From contig NZ_FOXJ01000001.1 of NCBI RefSeq assembly GCF_900115685.1, positions 1,955,796-2,019,795 of the forward strand: a stretch of 64,000 nt of DNA, read 5' to 3'. The notes beneath the pieces were generated by a model. It was not told where the DNA came from, searched no databases, and saw nothing but the letters and a program-made list of their open reading frames with translations. Shown here piece by piece: positions 1-9,260 of the stretch (position 1 is its first letter; each line of letters starts with the position of its first letter). A program made the position numbers and the translations under genes. This stretch comes from Variovorax sp. 770b2 (GTDB taxonomy: Bacteria > Pseudomonadota > Gammaproteobacteria > Burkholderiales > Burkholderiaceae_C).

Positions 1-304
1 TGGTCGGGCGCTCTTCGACGATCACCACCAGCACATTGCCGTTCACGTCGATGCGGACATCCTTGAACAACCCCAGGTCGAACAGCGCGCGAATGGCGGC
101 CGAGCCGCGTTCGTCGCTGTAGGTATCGCCCACGCGCACTGGCAGCGACGCGAAGATCGTGCCGGCCTCCACGCGTTGCAGGCCTTCGACGCGAATGTCG
201 CGCACCGTGAAAGGCTCGACGGCCCAGGCTGCCGTGGCTGCAAGTGCGCTGGCGACCACCGCGACAACGCTACGCAGGCGAAAGCGATTGGAGTTTTTGT
301 TCAT
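1..304 (-). CDS. bamA: Outer membrane assembly factor BamA, N-terminal part only
   Basis: The first about 101 codons are present; the rest runs off the left edge. The protein opens with a basic N-terminus and a hydrophobic signal peptide ending near AWA at residues 26-28. The start of the first POTRA domain follows (EPFTVRDIRVEGLQRVEAGT), with the GDTYSDE and LFDLGLFKDV pattern typical of BamA POTRA1. BamA is the outer membrane beta-barrel that inserts other outer membrane proteins. It lies 39 bases downstream of rseP on the same strand, which is the usual betaproteobacterial order. The ATG at 304 is supported by the signal peptide immediately after it. Confidence 0.93.
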   Translation of the reverse strand, partial: MNKNSNRFRLRSVVAVVASALAATAAWAVEPFTVRDIRVEGLQRVEAGTIFASLPVRVGDTYSDERGSAAIRALFDLGLFKDVRIDVNGNVLVVIVEERPT

Positions 305-343
305 CTGAGAATTGAGCCGGCACGGAAAGGGCCGGGCAGAAAG

Positions 344-1714
344 TTAACCAAAGAGCCGCGTGACGTCGTTGAAGAGTGCGACCGACATCATGACCAGCAA
401 CAAGGCGACACCGCCGCGCTGAAGCCGTTCCATCCAGGCGTCAGAGACGCTTTTGCCGGTCAGGCCCTCCCAAAGATAATACATCAGGTGTCCCCCATCG
501 AGGACCGGGAGCGGCATGAGATTGAGCACGCCCAGGCTCACGCTGATGACCGCCAGGAAGATCAGGTACTGGGTCAGGCCGAGGCTTGCGGACTTGCCCG
601 CGTAGTCGGCAATGGTCAACGGGCCGCTCAGGTTCTTGAGCGAAGCCTGTCCGGTCACCATCTTGACCATCATGCGGACGGTCAATGCGGACATCTCCCA
701 TGTGCGCACCACGCCGCGCCAGACGCCATCGCCCGGCCCCTGGCGCACCGTCACCATGTCGGGCGGGGCACCGACGTAAGCGCCGATGCGGCCGATCTTG
801 GCGGCGCCCTCCTCGCGCACTTCGGGCTTCACCTGGAGCGTGAGCAGCTGACCATCGCGCTGGACCTGCCAGGCCTGGGTGCGCGGCTGATCGCCGTCGA
901 CCGACGCCCGGATCACCTCGCGCAACTGCTGTCCGTCGTAGATGGCCGTATCGCCGATGGCGCGCACCAGGTCGCCCTTGCGCAAGCCCGACTGCTCGCC
1001 CGCGCTGCCGGCCATGACGTCGCCGATCTCCGGCCGGGTCAGGGGGGCGAGCACGCCGATCTTGCGGAACATCTGCGGATCGGCGTCCTTGGCCTCCATC
1101 CGGCTCAATGGCAGCACCAGCTGGCGCGCGGGCTTGCCGTCTTCGCCAGCCACTTCGAGCGTCAGGTCCCGGGCATCGAGCGCGCCCTGCGTCATGCGCC
1201 AGCGCAGGTCCTCGAAGGACTGGACGGGCGTCAGATCGCCGTCGAAGCCGGCGCGCGTGATGTGTTCACCGCCGCGCAGGCCCGCGGCCTCGGCCAGCGA
1301 AGCCGCCACCGGCCGCGCCAGCCTGGCGACCGGCTCTTCCACGCCGATCCAGTTGACGGCCGTGTAAAGCACGATCGCCAGCAGCAGGTTGGCGATGGGC
1401 CCGGCCGCCACGATGGCCGCGCGCGAACGCAGGGGCTGGGTGTTGAAGGCCCGGTGCCGCTCCTCGGGAGCCACCGGCCCTTCGCGCTCGTCGAGCATCT
1501 TGACGTAGCCGCCCAGCGGGAAGGCGGCGATGACGAATTCGGTCTGCTGCCCCGGGTGCTGGCGCTTGGGTTGCCAGCGGAACAGTGCCTTGCCGAATCC
1601 GACCGAAAAGCGCTCCACCTTGACGCCGCAGGCAACGGCTACGCGGTAGTGACCGTATTCGTGCACCGCGATCAGGACCCCGAGTGCAACCACGAAGGCT
1701 ATGACAGTGAGCAT
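344..1714 (-). CDS. rseP: RIP metalloprotease RseP (site-2 protease)
   Basis: The 456-residue protein is of normal length for an inner membrane site-2 protease, which cuts anti-sigma factor RseA and remnant signal peptides. The zinc motif HEYGH is at residues 18-22 in the first membrane helix, and the third ligand motif LDG is near residue 406 in the late helix. Two PDZ-like segments lie between them, with GDLVRAIGD visible in the second. The gene sits between dxr upstream and bamA downstream on the same strand, as in most proteobacteria, linking envelope stress control with outer membrane assembly. The start is ATG at 1714. Confidence 0.96.
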   Translation of the reverse strand: MLTVIAFVVALGVLIAVHEYGHYRVAVACGVKVERFSVGFGKALFRWQPKRQHPGQQTEFVIAAFPLGGYVKMLDEREGPVAPEERHRAFNTQPLRSRAAIVAAGPIANLLLAIVLYTAVNWIGVEEPVARLARPVAASLAEAAGLRGGEHITRAGFDGDLTPVQSFEDLRWRMTQGALDARDLTLEVAGEDGKPARQLVLPLSRMEAKDADPQMFRKIGVLAPLTRPEIGDVMAGSAGEQSGLRKGDLVRAIGDTAIYDGQQLREVIRASVDGDQPRTQAWQVQRDGQLLTLQVKPEVREEGAAKIGRIGAYVGAPPDMVTVRQGPGDGVWRGVVRTWEMSALTVRMMVKMVTGQASLKNLSGPLTIADYAGKSASLGLTQYLIFLAVISVSLGVLNLMPLPVLDGGHLMYYLWEGLTGKSVSDAWMERLQRGGVALLLVMMSVALFNDVTRLFG

Positions 1715-1738
1715 CGGATCCTCTGCGAATGGGAAAAG

Positions 1739-2926
1739 TCAGGCTGCGAAACGCAGCGCCGCGGCATTGGCGGCCGCCCGGGCGCTGGCGTCGAGCGCCA
1801 GCAGGTCGGCCAGCGATGCCGGCTTGGAGGGGGCGACGGTTTCCAAAGTTTCCATGTTGACCGCATGAATTCGGTCGAAACGCAGGCGCCGGTCAAGGAA
1901 GGCCTCGACAGCGACCTCGTTGGCCGCATTGAGTACCGCCGTCGTGCCGGGTGCGGCGCGCAATGCATGCCACGCAAGACCCAGGCCCGGGAATAGCGCC
2001 GCGTCGGGTGCATCGAAGGTCAGCGATGCCATCTGGCGAAAATCGAGCCGCGCCGCCCCGCTCTCGATGCGCTCGGGCCAGGCCAGACCGACCGCGATGG
2101 GCACCCGCATGTCGGGCGTGCCGAGCTGGGCGATGACCGAGGCGTCGGTGAACTGCACCATCGAGTGCACGACGCTCTGTGGATGGATGACGACCTCGAT
2201 CTGCTCGGGCGAGACGCCGAACAGGTGGCGCGCCTCGATCACTTCGAGCGCCTTGTTCATCATCGTGGCCGAGTCGACCGATATCTTGCGGCCCATGACC
2301 CAGTTCGGATGCGCACAGGCCTGCTCGGGCGTCACGGCGCCCAGCGAGCCGGGCGAACGGGTGAGGAACGGGCCGCCCGAAGCGGTCAGGATGATCTTGT
2401 CGATGCGCCGCGCCCAGGTGGACGGGTCTTCGGGGAGCGACTGGAAGATCGCCGAATGCTCGCTGTCGATCGGCAGCAGCGTGGCGCCGCCTTCTCGCAC
2501 CGTGCGCATGAACAGTTCGCCGCCGACGACCAGCGCTTCCTTGTTGGCCAGCAGAAGGCGCTTGCCGGCACGCGCCGCCGCCAGGCAGGGCCCGAGCCCG
2601 GCAGCGCCGACGATGGCGGCCATGACGGCATCCACGTCTTCGTGCGAAGCTATGTTTTCAATAGCATCCGAGCCCATCAGCACGCGTGTCTTCAGGCCGC
2701 TTTGCTTGAGTTTCTCGGCCAGCAACTGGGCATGCGGCGCGCTTGCCATCACGGCGAACCGGGGCGAAAACTGCGCGCACTGCGCAAGCATCTCGTCCAC
2801 CTTGGTGGCAGCGGACAGCGCAAACACCTCGAAACGCTCGGGGTGCCGCGCAATGACGTCCAGCGTGCTCACGCCGACCGACCCGGTCGAGCCCAGCACC
2901 GTGACGCGTTGTTTGGGAGTGTTCAC
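1739..2926 (-). CDS. dxr: 1-deoxy-D-xylulose 5-phosphate reductoisomerase
   Basis: This 395-residue enzyme catalyses the second step of the MEP isoprenoid pathway, converting DXP to MEP with NADPH. The nucleotide-binding motif LGSTGSVG is at residues 10-17 and the [12 protein letters not shown] block lies in the catalytic domain. The start is a GTG at 2926 whose last bases overlap the stop codon of cdsA (GTGA), so translation is probably coupled. The reading frame stays open far upstream, but that upstream translation is antisense-like material over cdsA and uppS and is not part of this protein. ispD and ispF of the same pathway are in this window at 26.5-27.7 kb. Confidence 0.96.
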   Translation of the reverse strand: MNTPKQRVTVLGSTGSVGVSTLDVIARHPERFEVFALSAATKVDEMLAQCAQFSPRFAVMASAPHAQLLAEKLKQSGLKTRVLMGSDAIENIASHEDVDAVMAAIVGAAGLGPCLAAARAGKRLLLANKEALVVGGELFMRTVREGGATLLPIDSEHSAIFQSLPEDPSTWARRIDKIILTASGGPFLTRSPGSLGAVTPEQACAHPNWVMGRKISVDSATMMNKALEVIEARHLFGVSPEQIEVVIHPQSVVHSMVQFTDASVIAQLGTPDMRVPIAVGLAWPERIESGAARLDFRQMASLTFDAPDAALFPGLGLAWHALRAAPGTTAVLNAANEVAVEAFLDRRLRFDRIHAVNMETLETVAPSKPASLADLLALDASARAAANAAALRFAA

Positions 2927-3768
2927 AGGAAGGCCAGCATCATGGCAATGGGAAGTGCCGGCAAGAGGGCATCCACGCGGTCGAGCACGCCGCCATGGCC
3001 GGGGAGCAGCCGGCTGCTGTCCTTGGCGCCGGCACTGCGCTTGATCAGCGATTCGACCAGGTCGCCCACGACGCTCATCGCGGCGAGAAACACTGCGCCG
3101 ATCAAGAGCAGCCACCAGCCGCGCTCGAACAGGCGGGTGTAGAGGCTGGGCACCGCCGCGCCGAAGTGGCGGTCGGCCCAGACCCAGGCGAAGGCCAGCA
3201 CGATGACGCCGATCATTCCGCCCCACACGCCTTCCCAGCTCTTGCCGGGGCTGATGGCCGGGGCCAGCTTGCCGCGTGTGAACTTCAGGCCGAAGGCGCG
3301 GCCCGCGAAATAGGCGAACACGTCCGCCACCCAGACCAGCACCAGGATCGACAGCAGGAAATTGATGCCGACCATGCGTGCCTGCACCGCGGCCAGCCAC
3401 GCGACCCACAGCGCCAGCAAGCCGCCGACCAGGCGCAGCCCGCGCGGAATGCGGGGCCAGCCCGGCACCGCCACGCGCAGCAGCGCCGCGCCGCCGAGCA
3501 CCCAGGCCGCGCTGGCCAGGGTCCACATGAGGATCAGCGGTTGCTCGAGCAGGCCCAGCCACCACGAAAGCCCGCAGAGCACCACCATCTCGGCGCCGAG
3601 GAACAGCGACATGCCCTGCCCGTAGCCGTTCAGACGTCCCCACTCCCACGCGGCCGCGCCGATCAGCACGAGCATCACGCAGGCGAAGGGAATGTAGTGT
3701 CGATAGAACAGCGCTGGCAGCAGGATCGCGAGCAGCACGATCGCCGTGAGGATGCGTTGTTTGAGCAT
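2923..3768 (-). CDS. cdsA: Phosphatidate cytidylyltransferase
   Basis: The 281-residue polytopic inner membrane protein makes CDP-diacylglycerol from phosphatidic acid and CTP. The family signature is at the C-terminus: a serine-lysine-arginine segment ([13 protein letters not shown]) followed by [11 protein letters not shown]. The N-terminus starts MLKQRIL and runs straight into hydrophobic helices, as in other CdsA proteins. The gene follows uppS with a 21-base gap and overlaps dxr by 4 bases, inside the conserved lipid and translation operon. Confidence 0.96.
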   Translation of the reverse strand: MLKQRILTAIVLLAILLPALFYRHYIPFACVMLVLIGAAAWEWGRLNGYGQGMSLFLGAEMVVLCGLSWWLGLLEQPLILMWTLASAAWVLGGAALLRVAVPGWPRIPRGLRLVGGLLALWVAWLAAVQARMVGINFLLSILVLVWVADVFAYFAGRAFGLKFTRGKLAPAISPGKSWEGVWGGMIGVIVLAFAWVWADRHFGAAVPSLYTRLFERGWWLLLIGAVFLAAMSVVGDLVESLIKRSAGAKDSSRLLPGHGGVLDRVDALLPALPIAMMLAFL

Positions 3769-3789
3769 GCGGGAGGTTGTGAGGTCTTC

Positions 3790-4509
3790 TCAGGCCGCAG
3801 CCGTCGAGACCTGTGCCGAGGTTTGGCCGAAGCGGCGCTCGCGGCTCTGGAATGCGGCAATGGCCGCGTCCAGCGCGGCCTCGTCGAATTCGGGCCAGAG
3901 CTTGTCGCTGAAGAAGAGCTCGGCGTAGGCGCTCTGCCAGAGCAGAAAATTCGACAGCCGCTGCTCGCCGCCGGTGCGGATGAACAGGTCCGGGTCGGGC
4001 ACATGGGCCAGCGCCATCGCGCGGTCCATGTTCATCTCGGTCATCGGAAGGCCCTGCGCGGCCAGCTTGGCCGCGGCCTGGGCGATGTCCCAGCGTCCCC
4101 CGTAGTTGAAACAGACGTTCAGCACGAGCCGCGTGTTGTGCGCCGTGGTCGTTTCGGCTTCGATCAGCGCGGCCACCATCTTGGCGGACAGGCCGGCGCG
4201 CTCGCCGACGAAATGCAGTCGCACGCCGTCGCGGCTCAGCCGCGGCACCTCGCGCGCGAGTGCGCCCACCATCAGCTCCATCAGCCCGGAGACTTCCTCG
4301 GCGGGGCGGTTCCAGTTCTCCGAGGAGAACGCGAACACGGTGAGCACGCCCACGCCGCGATCGGCACAGGCCTTGACGCAGCGCCGCAGCGATTCCACGC
4401 CCTGCTTGTGCCCTGCCACGCGGGGCATGAACCGCCGCGTCGCCCAACGGCCGTTGCCGTCCATGACGATGGCAACGTGGTGGGGAATGCGCGGCGGCGA
4501 AGAGGCCAT
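3790..4509 (-). CDS. uppS: Isoprenyl transferase (undecaprenyl diphosphate synthase)
   Basis: This cis-prenyltransferase condenses farnesyl diphosphate with isopentenyl diphosphate to give the C55 carrier lipid for peptidoglycan. The active-site segment [13 protein letters not shown] is near residues 11-23, and the [11 protein letters not shown] and GGRWDI blocks follow in the expected order. I chose the ATG at 4509, giving 239 residues. A TTG at 4521 would add four residues and overlap the frr stop codon, and I cannot exclude it. The gene lies 8 bases after frr and is part of the same operon. Confidence 0.95.
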   Translation of the reverse strand: MASSPPRIPHHVAIVMDGNGRWATRRFMPRVAGHKQGVESLRRCVKACADRGVGVLTVFAFSSENWNRPAEEVSGLMELMVGALAREVPRLSRDGVRLHFVGERAGLSAKMVAALIEAETTTAHNTRLVLNVCFNYGGRWDIAQAAAKLAAQGLPMTEMNMDRAMALAHVPDPDLFIRTGGEQRLSNFLLWQSAYAELFFSDKLWPEFDEAALDAAIAAFQSRERRFGQTSAQVSTAAA

Positions 4510-4517
4510 GACGGGCC

Positions 4518-5078
4518 TCAAACGGCCATGATCTCCGCTTCCTTGGCCGTGACCAGGCGGTCGATTTCCGCGATATGGCGGTCGGTGACCTTCTGGATGT
4601 CGGCTTCGGCGCGCTTCTGGTCGTCCTCGGACGCCAGCTTGTCCTTGACCAGCTTCTTGACCGACTCGTTCGCGTCGCGGCGCAGGTTGCGCGTGGCGAC
4701 CTTGGCGGTTTCGCCTTCGTTGCGGACCAGCTTGGTCATTTCCTTGCGGCGCTCTTCGCTCATGGCGGGCAGCGGCACGCGGATCAGGTCGCCCATCGAC
4801 GCCGGGTTCAGGCCCAGGTCGCTTTCGCGGATGGCCTTCTCGATCTTGGCGCCCATGCCCTTTTCCCAGGGCTGGACGCTGATGGTGCGCGAGTCGAGCA
4901 CCGACACGTTGGCCACCTGGCTGAGCGGCACTTGCGAGCCGTAGTACTCGACGTGGATCGAGTCGAGCAGCGCCGAGTTGGCACGGCCCGTACGGATCTT
5001 GGTGAGGTTGTTCTGGAATGCGGCGAGCGACTGATTCATCTTCGCGTCGGTCGCATTGCGGATGTCTGCAATGGTCAT
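4518..5078 (-). CDS. frr: Ribosome recycling factor
   Basis: The 186-residue protein splits post-termination ribosomes together with EF-G. The family pattern is clear: [15 protein letters not shown] near residues 23-37, [14 protein letters not shown], and the C-terminal [14 protein letters not shown] helix. The ATG at 5078 gives [14 protein letters not shown], the usual N-terminus; the open frame upstream of it has a composition unlike the family. It lies 11 bases after pyrH and just before uppS, the standard order. Confidence 0.97.
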   Translation of the reverse strand: MTIADIRNATDAKMNQSLAAFQNNLTKIRTGRANSALLDSIHVEYYGSQVPLSQVANVSVLDSRTISVQPWEKGMGAKIEKAIRESDLGLNPASMGDLIRVPLPAMSEERRKEMTKLVRNEGETAKVATRNLRRDANESVKKLVKDKLASEDDQKRAEADIQKVTDRHIAEIDRLVTAKEAEIMAV

Positions 5079-5089
5079 CTCAAATACTC

Positions 5090-5812
5090 CTAGGCATGCA
5101 CCAGCGTGCCTTCGTCCTCGCCCATCACGACGCGCTTGAACGCGCCGTTCTTGAGGATCGAGAACACCTTGATCGGCAGCTTCTGGTCGCGGCACAGCGC
5201 AAAGGCCGTGGCGTCCATGATGCCGAGATTCTTTGCGATCGCCTCGTCGAAACTGAGCGAGACGTAGCGCGTCGCGTCGGGGTTGGTCTTGGGGTCGGCG
5301 GAATAGACGCCGTCCACCTTGGTCGCCTTGAGCACCAGCTCGGCGCCGATCTCGGCACCGCGCAGCGCAGCGGCCGTGTCGGTGGTGAAGAACGGATTGC
5401 CGGTACCGGCTGCGAACACCACGACCTTGCCCTCTTCGAGGTACTGCAGGGCCTTGGGGCGCACATAGGGCTCCACGACCTGCTCGATGGCGATGGCGGA
5501 CATCACGCGGGCGATGAGCCCCTGCTTGTCCATCGCGTCGGCGAGGGCCAGCGAGTTCATGACGGTGGCCAGCATCCCCATGTAGTCGGCGGTGGCGCGG
5601 TCCATGCCGACCGAGCCGCCAGCCACGCCGCGGAAGATGTTGCCGCCGCCGATCACGACCGCCACCTGGACGCCCATGTTCACCACCTCGGCCACTTCCT
5701 GGACCATGCGAACGATGGTCGCGCGGTTGATGCCGAAGGCGTCATCGCCCATCAATGCCTCTCCCGACAGCTTCAACAAGATTCGCTTGTGGGCTGGGCG
5801 GGCATCAGACAT
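5090..5812 (-). CDS. pyrH: UMP kinase
   Basis: The 240-residue hexameric kinase phosphorylates UMP to UDP. Amino acid kinase family motifs are visible: [14 protein letters not shown] near the N-terminus, [13 protein letters not shown] around residue 60, and [17 protein letters not shown] around residue 140. The ATG at 5812 is preceded by an AAGGA ribosome binding site, which decides this start over an earlier in-frame ATG at 5884. The gene follows tsf after a gap of about 97 bases. Confidence 0.97.
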   Translation of the reverse strand: MSDARPAHKRILLKLSGEALMGDDAFGINRATIVRMVQEVAEVVNMGVQVAVVIGGGNIFRGVAGGSVGMDRATADYMGMLATVMNSLALADAMDKQGLIARVMSAIAIEQVVEPYVRPKALQYLEEGKVVVFAAGTGNPFFTTDTAAALRGAEIGAELVLKATKVDGVYSADPKTNPDATRYVSLSFDEAIAKNLGIMDATAFALCRDQKLPIKVFSILKNGAFKRVVMGEDEGTLVHA

Positions 5813-5909
5813 GGGCAATTTCCTTTGGGGTTGGCGGTGACGAGTGTAAAACGTAGCGATGAAAAAACGACGGCACGCGAGCACGCGCCGTCGTTGGAAG
5901 CCTTATGGC

Positions 5910-6833
5910 TTAAGCAGCGGCCTTGGCTGCTGCAACTTGCGCGGCCACTTCGGCGGCGAAGTCGTCGACCTTCTTCTCGATGCCTTCGCCGACCACGTAC
6001 AGGGTGAAACCCTTGATCGACGTGTCGGCAGCCTTGAGCATCTGCTCGACGGTCTGCTTGTCGTTCTTCACGAACGACTGGTTGTGCAGCGAGACTTCCT
6101 TCAGGTACTTCTGCACGCCGCCTTCGATGCGCTTGGCAACGATGTCGTCGGGCTGCGGCTTCTTGCCTTCGGCCTCGGCCGTCTTGCGGTCTTCGGCAGC
6201 CTTGCCGGCGGCCACGGCGCGCTCTTTTTCGATCAGGTCGGCAGGCACGTCCGACGCCTGGATGGCGACCGGCTTCATGGCGGCGATGTGCATCGCGACG
6301 TCCTTGGCCGACGTGTCGTCGCCCTCGAACTCGACCATCACGCCGATGCGCGTGCCGTGCAGGTACGAAGCCAGCTTGCCGTTGCCCGCGAAGTGCTTGA
6401 AGCGGCGGAAGCTCATGTTCTCGCCGATCTTGCCGATCAGGCCCTTGCGCACGTCTTCGAGCGTGGGGCCGAAGCCGTCCTGCTCATAGGCCAGCGCGCC
6501 CAGGGCAGCGATGTCCGCGGGGTTGTTCTTGGCGACCAGCATCGCGGCAGCGTTGGCCAGGGCCAGGAAGCTGTCGTTCTTGGTGACGAAGTCGGTTTCG
6601 CAGTTGATCTCGATCATGCCGCCGACAGCGCCGTCGACGTAAGCCGTGACCACGCCTTCGGCGGTGATGCGGCCCGATGCCTTGCCGGCCTTGTTGCCGA
6701 GCTTGATGCGCAGCAGCTCTTCGGCCTTTTCCATGTTGCCTTCGGCCTCGGTCAGGGCCTTCTTGCATTCCATCATCGGCGCGTCGGTCTTTGCGCGCAG
6801 TTCGCCGACCATGCTTGCGGTGATTGCAGCCAT
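5910..6833 (-). CDS. tsf: Translation elongation factor Ts
   Basis: The 307-residue nucleotide exchange factor for EF-Tu. The N-terminal UBA-like domain contains the diagnostic [18 protein letters not shown] at residues 16-33. The [15 protein letters not shown] segment, which contacts the EF-Tu nucleotide-binding domain, is near residues 76-90. A C-terminal coiled-coil dimerization region follows. It is transcribed after rpsB, with a strong hairpin and U-tract in the intergenic region that should lower its expression relative to S2. Confidence 0.98.
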   Translation of the reverse strand: MAAITASMVGELRAKTDAPMMECKKALTEAEGNMEKAEELLRIKLGNKAGKASGRITAEGVVTAYVDGAVGGMIEINCETDFVTKNDSFLALANAAAMLVAKNNPADIAALGALAYEQDGFGPTLEDVRKGLIGKIGENMSFRRFKHFAGNGKLASYLHGTRIGVMVEFEGDDTSAKDVAMHIAAMKPVAIQASDVPADLIEKERAVAAGKAAEDRKTAEAEGKKPQPDDIVAKRIEGGVQKYLKEVSLHNQSFVKNDKQTVEQMLKAADTSIKGFTLYVVGEGIEKKVDDFAAEVAAQVAAAKAAA

Positions 6834-6865
6834 TTGTGTATCTCCGTAAATCCAAAAATCAGGTT

Positions 6866-6891
6866 AAAAAAAAGGGGCACCAAAGCCCCTT
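6866..6891 (-). terminator. Intrinsic terminator or attenuator between rpsB and tsf
   Basis: Read on the minus strand, a perfect 7-bp stem (AAGGGGC / GCCCCTT) closes a 6-base loop and is followed directly by eight T residues at 6873-6866. It lies between the rpsB stop and the tsf start, both on the minus strand. It probably works as a partial terminator that sets the S2 to EF-Ts ratio, as known for the E. coli rpsB-tsf operon. No other tsf promoter is obvious. Confidence 0.85.
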
Positions 6892-6914
6892 CTTCAGGCT
6901 CGCGAGAGCACCAA

Positions 6915-7670
6915 TCAGGCCGAAGCGCTTTCTTCGACTTCGACGAATTCGTCGCTGCTGCCCTCGGCGATGGCCTTGACCACGTCACCACCGGCGCTGT
7001 TGCGGCCTTCGATGATCGCGTCGGCGATGCCGCGTGCGTACAGCGTGACGGCCTTGGACGAGTCGTCGTTGCCGGGGATCACGTAGTCGATGCCTTCGGG
7101 CGAGTGGTTGGAGTCCACCACGCCGATCAGCGGGATGCCCAGCTTCTTGGCTTCGGCCACGGCGATCTTGTGGAAGCCCACGTCGATCACGAAGATGGCG
7201 TCGGGCAGTGCAGCCATGTCCTGGATGCCGCCGATGTCCTTTTCGAGCTTCGCGATTTCGCGCGAGAAGGTCAGTTGCTCCTTCTTGCTCAGGCTGTCGA
7301 GGCCGGCTTCCTGCTGAGCCTTCATGTCCTTCAGACGCTTGATCGAGGTCTTGACGGTCTTGAAGTTGGTCAGCATGCCGCCGAGCCAGCGGGTGTCCAC
7401 GAAAGGCACGCCGGCGCGACGGGCTTCTGCCGCCACGATTTCACGGGCCTGGCGCTTCGTGCCGACCATCAGGATCGTGCCGCGGTTGGCCGTGAGTTGC
7501 TTGGCGTACTTCATCGCGTCCTGGAACATCGGGAGCGACTTTTCCAGGTTGATGATGTGGATCTTGTTGCGATGGCCGAAGATGAACGGCGCCATCTTGG
7601 GGTTCCAGAAGCGGGTTTGGTGACCGAAATGGACACCGGCTTCCAGCATTTCGCGCATGGTGGTAGACAT
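6915..7670 (-). CDS. rpsB: 30S ribosomal protein S2
   Basis: The 251-residue small-subunit protein starts [20 protein letters not shown], the characteristic S2 opening. Other family blocks include [17 protein letters not shown], the [13 protein letters not shown] segment near residue 95, and the [24 protein letters not shown] region. The acidic C-terminus ends [11 protein letters not shown]. An extended -10 promoter and a structured leader lie upstream, and the gene heads the tsf-pyrH-frr transcription direction. Confidence 0.98.
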   Translation of the reverse strand: MSTTMREMLEAGVHFGHQTRFWNPKMAPFIFGHRNKIHIINLEKSLPMFQDAMKYAKQLTANRGTILMVGTKRQAREIVAAEARRAGVPFVDTRWLGGMLTNFKTVKTSIKRLKDMKAQQEAGLDSLSKKEQLTFSREIAKLEKDIGGIQDMAALPDAIFVIDVGFHKIAVAEAKKLGIPLIGVVDSNHSPEGIDYVIPGNDDSSKAVTLYARGIADAIIEGRNSAGGDVVKAIAEGSSDEFVEVEESASA

Positions 7671-7701
7671 TAGAAATTACTCCAAAGGTTGGGTCTAAAA
7701 T

Positions 7702-7755
7702 CCAGCCCGTTTTGCGCTCCTTTCGAATGGAGTCACAACACCTTGATTGGGCTGG
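7702..7755 (-). promoter_or_regulatory. Structured 5' leader of rpsB mRNA
   Basis: On the minus strand the untranslated leader holds a long-range 7-bp pairing, CCAGCCC at 7755-7749 with GGGCTGG at 7708-7702. It encloses a smaller CTCC/GGAG hairpin centred on a TTCGAA palindrome (7717-7732). The leader is about 139 nt if transcription starts just downstream of the -10 box at 7816. Autoregulation of rpsB by S2 through its leader is known in gammaproteobacteria; that this element does the same is an inference from position and structure. Confidence 0.5.
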
Positions 7756-7815
7756 TTTGCGGATGTGTTTGACTGGATGCAACGGGAGCCGTCGCTCGAC
7801 CAGCGAAACCCAAAG

Positions 7816-7824
7816 AGTATAGCA
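7816..7824 (-). promoter_or_regulatory. Extended -10 promoter for rpsB
   Basis: The minus strand reads TGCTATACT, a TGN extension followed by a near-perfect -10 hexamer (TATACT). No good -35 hexamer sits 17 bp upstream, as is common for extended -10 promoters. It points toward rpsB with a leader of about 139 nt. It lies in the divergent region shared with the amidase gene. Confidence 0.6.
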
Positions 7825-7881
7825 CGGCCGCAGCCCCTCTTTCCCCTTGAACCGAGCCGCCCGCGGCACCCGCAGCCACCC

Positions 7882-9207
7882 ATGAACGACCTTCACGCCG
7901 CCCGTCTCACCCTTCAGGCAGGTGGCTCCGATGCACGCACCGAAATGGAGCGCGCCATCGAAATCTCCCGGTCCCCGGCCTGCGCTCACGTCTTCACCCG
8001 CACGATGTTCGACGAAGCCCGCCGGAGCGCCGCCGAGGCGAACCCCGAAAGCAGGCTCGCCGGACTCGCCTTCACTTCCAAGGACTTGTTCGACATCGCA
8101 GGCCAGCCGACGCCCGCGGGGTCCGTCGTCCTGTCCCATGCCCCGGCCGCCAGGACCGATGCCATCGCGGTGGCGCGGCTCCGCGCTGCGGGCGGCGTGC
8201 CCACGGGCCGCACCAACATGAGCGAGTTCGCCTTCTCGGGCGTGGGCGTCAATCCGCACCACGGGACACCGGTCAACGTGAGCGACAAGGCCACGCCACG
8301 CATCCCGGGCGGCTCCTCCTCCGGCGCGGCGATCTCGGTGGGCAGCGGCGCCGCCTTCATCGGCCTGGGCTCCGACACCGGCGGCTCGATCCGCATCCCG
8401 GCGGCGCTGAACGGCATCGTCGGCTTCAAGAACACAGCCCGCCTGGTGCCGGCCGACGGCGCGCTGCCGCTGTCGACCACGCTCGATACCGTCTGCGCCA
8501 TGACGCGCTCGGTGCGCGATGCGATCACCGCGCACGAGATTCTCTCGGCGCGCCGCGTGACGGCCGGTACGGCCCCGCTCTCCGCCTACAAGCTGGCGGT
8601 CGTGAAGAACGTTTTCTTCGACGGCATCGAGCCCGTCGTGGCTGCCGCGTTCGAGCGCACGCTGAAAACGCTTCGCGCCGCGGGCGCCCGCATCGAGGAA
8701 ATCGAGCTGCCCGAGCTCGCCGACTTGCAGTCCATCAACGCCACCGGCGGCTTCTCCGCGGCCGAGTCGCACGCCTGGCACCGCCTGCTGCTGGAGCGCA
8801 GCGGCGCGGGCTATGACCCGCGCGTGGCCCAGCGCATCCTGCGCGGCGCCGCGATGAAGGCCCATGAGTACATCGACCTCATCAACGCCCGCCGCGCCTG
8901 GATCGCCCGCGTCGAAACGGCGCTGGCGCCCTTCGACGCCGTGCTCTCGCCCACCGTGCCTATTACCGCGCCGTCCATCGCCAGCGTGGCGCCGGGCGCC
9001 GAGCGCGACGATGAATTCTTCCGCGTCAATGCGCTGCTGCTGCGCAACCCGTCGATCGTCAACATGCTCGACGGCTGCGCCATTTCGTTGCCCTGTCACG
9101 CCGCCGGCGAATTGCCGGCCGGCCTGATGCTCTGGCACGCGGCGCTGCATGATGACGCCGTGCTCGCCATCGCCCTGCAGGCGGAGCGAGCGCTGCAAAA
9201 CCCATAG
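7882..9207 (+). CDS. Amidase signature family hydrolase
   Basis: A 441-residue hydrolase with the Ser-cisSer-Lys catalytic set of the amidase signature family. The lysine is in FTSKDLFDIAG near residue 71, and the glycine/serine-rich loop PGGSSSGAA is near residues 136-144. The catalytic serine is in SDTGGSIRIPAAL near residues 163-175. The true substrate cannot be told from sequence; relatives include general amidases and GatA-like enzymes. I placed the start at the ATG at 7882, since the open frame upstream overlaps the rpsB promoter and encodes low-complexity sequence. A flavin-dependent D-amino-acid dehydrogenase gene follows after 53 bases, so the pair may act on amides and amino acids in one catabolic route. 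Confidence 0.85.
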   Translation: MNDLHAARLTLQAGGSDARTEMERAIEISRSPACAHVFTRTMFDEARRSAAEANPESRLAGLAFTSKDLFDIAGQPTPAGSVVLSHAPAARTDAIAVARLRAAGGVPTGRTNMSEFAFSGVGVNPHHGTPVNVSDKATPRIPGGSSSGAAISVGSGAAFIGLGSDTGGSIRIPAALNGIVGFKNTARLVPADGALPLSTTLDTVCAMTRSVRDAITAHEILSARRVTAGTAPLSAYKLAVVKNVFFDGIEPVVAAAFERTLKTLRAAGARIEEIELPELADLQSINATGGFSAAESHAWHRLLLERSGAGYDPRVAQRILRGAAMKAHEYIDLINARRAWIARVETALAPFDAVLSPTVPITAPSIASVAPGAERDDEFFRVNALLLRNPSIVNMLDGCAISLPCHAAGELPAGLMLWHAALHDDAVLAIALQAERALQNP

Positions 9208-9260
9208 CCGCCCACGCCTCTTCACGGGCGTCAGCCGTCTCCTTTACCTCTGAACAATCA

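Noticed and set aside
176..1996. A 606-codon plus-strand frame over bamA, rseP and dxr
   Set aside because: No recognisable domain; three well-identified genes occupy the minus strand.
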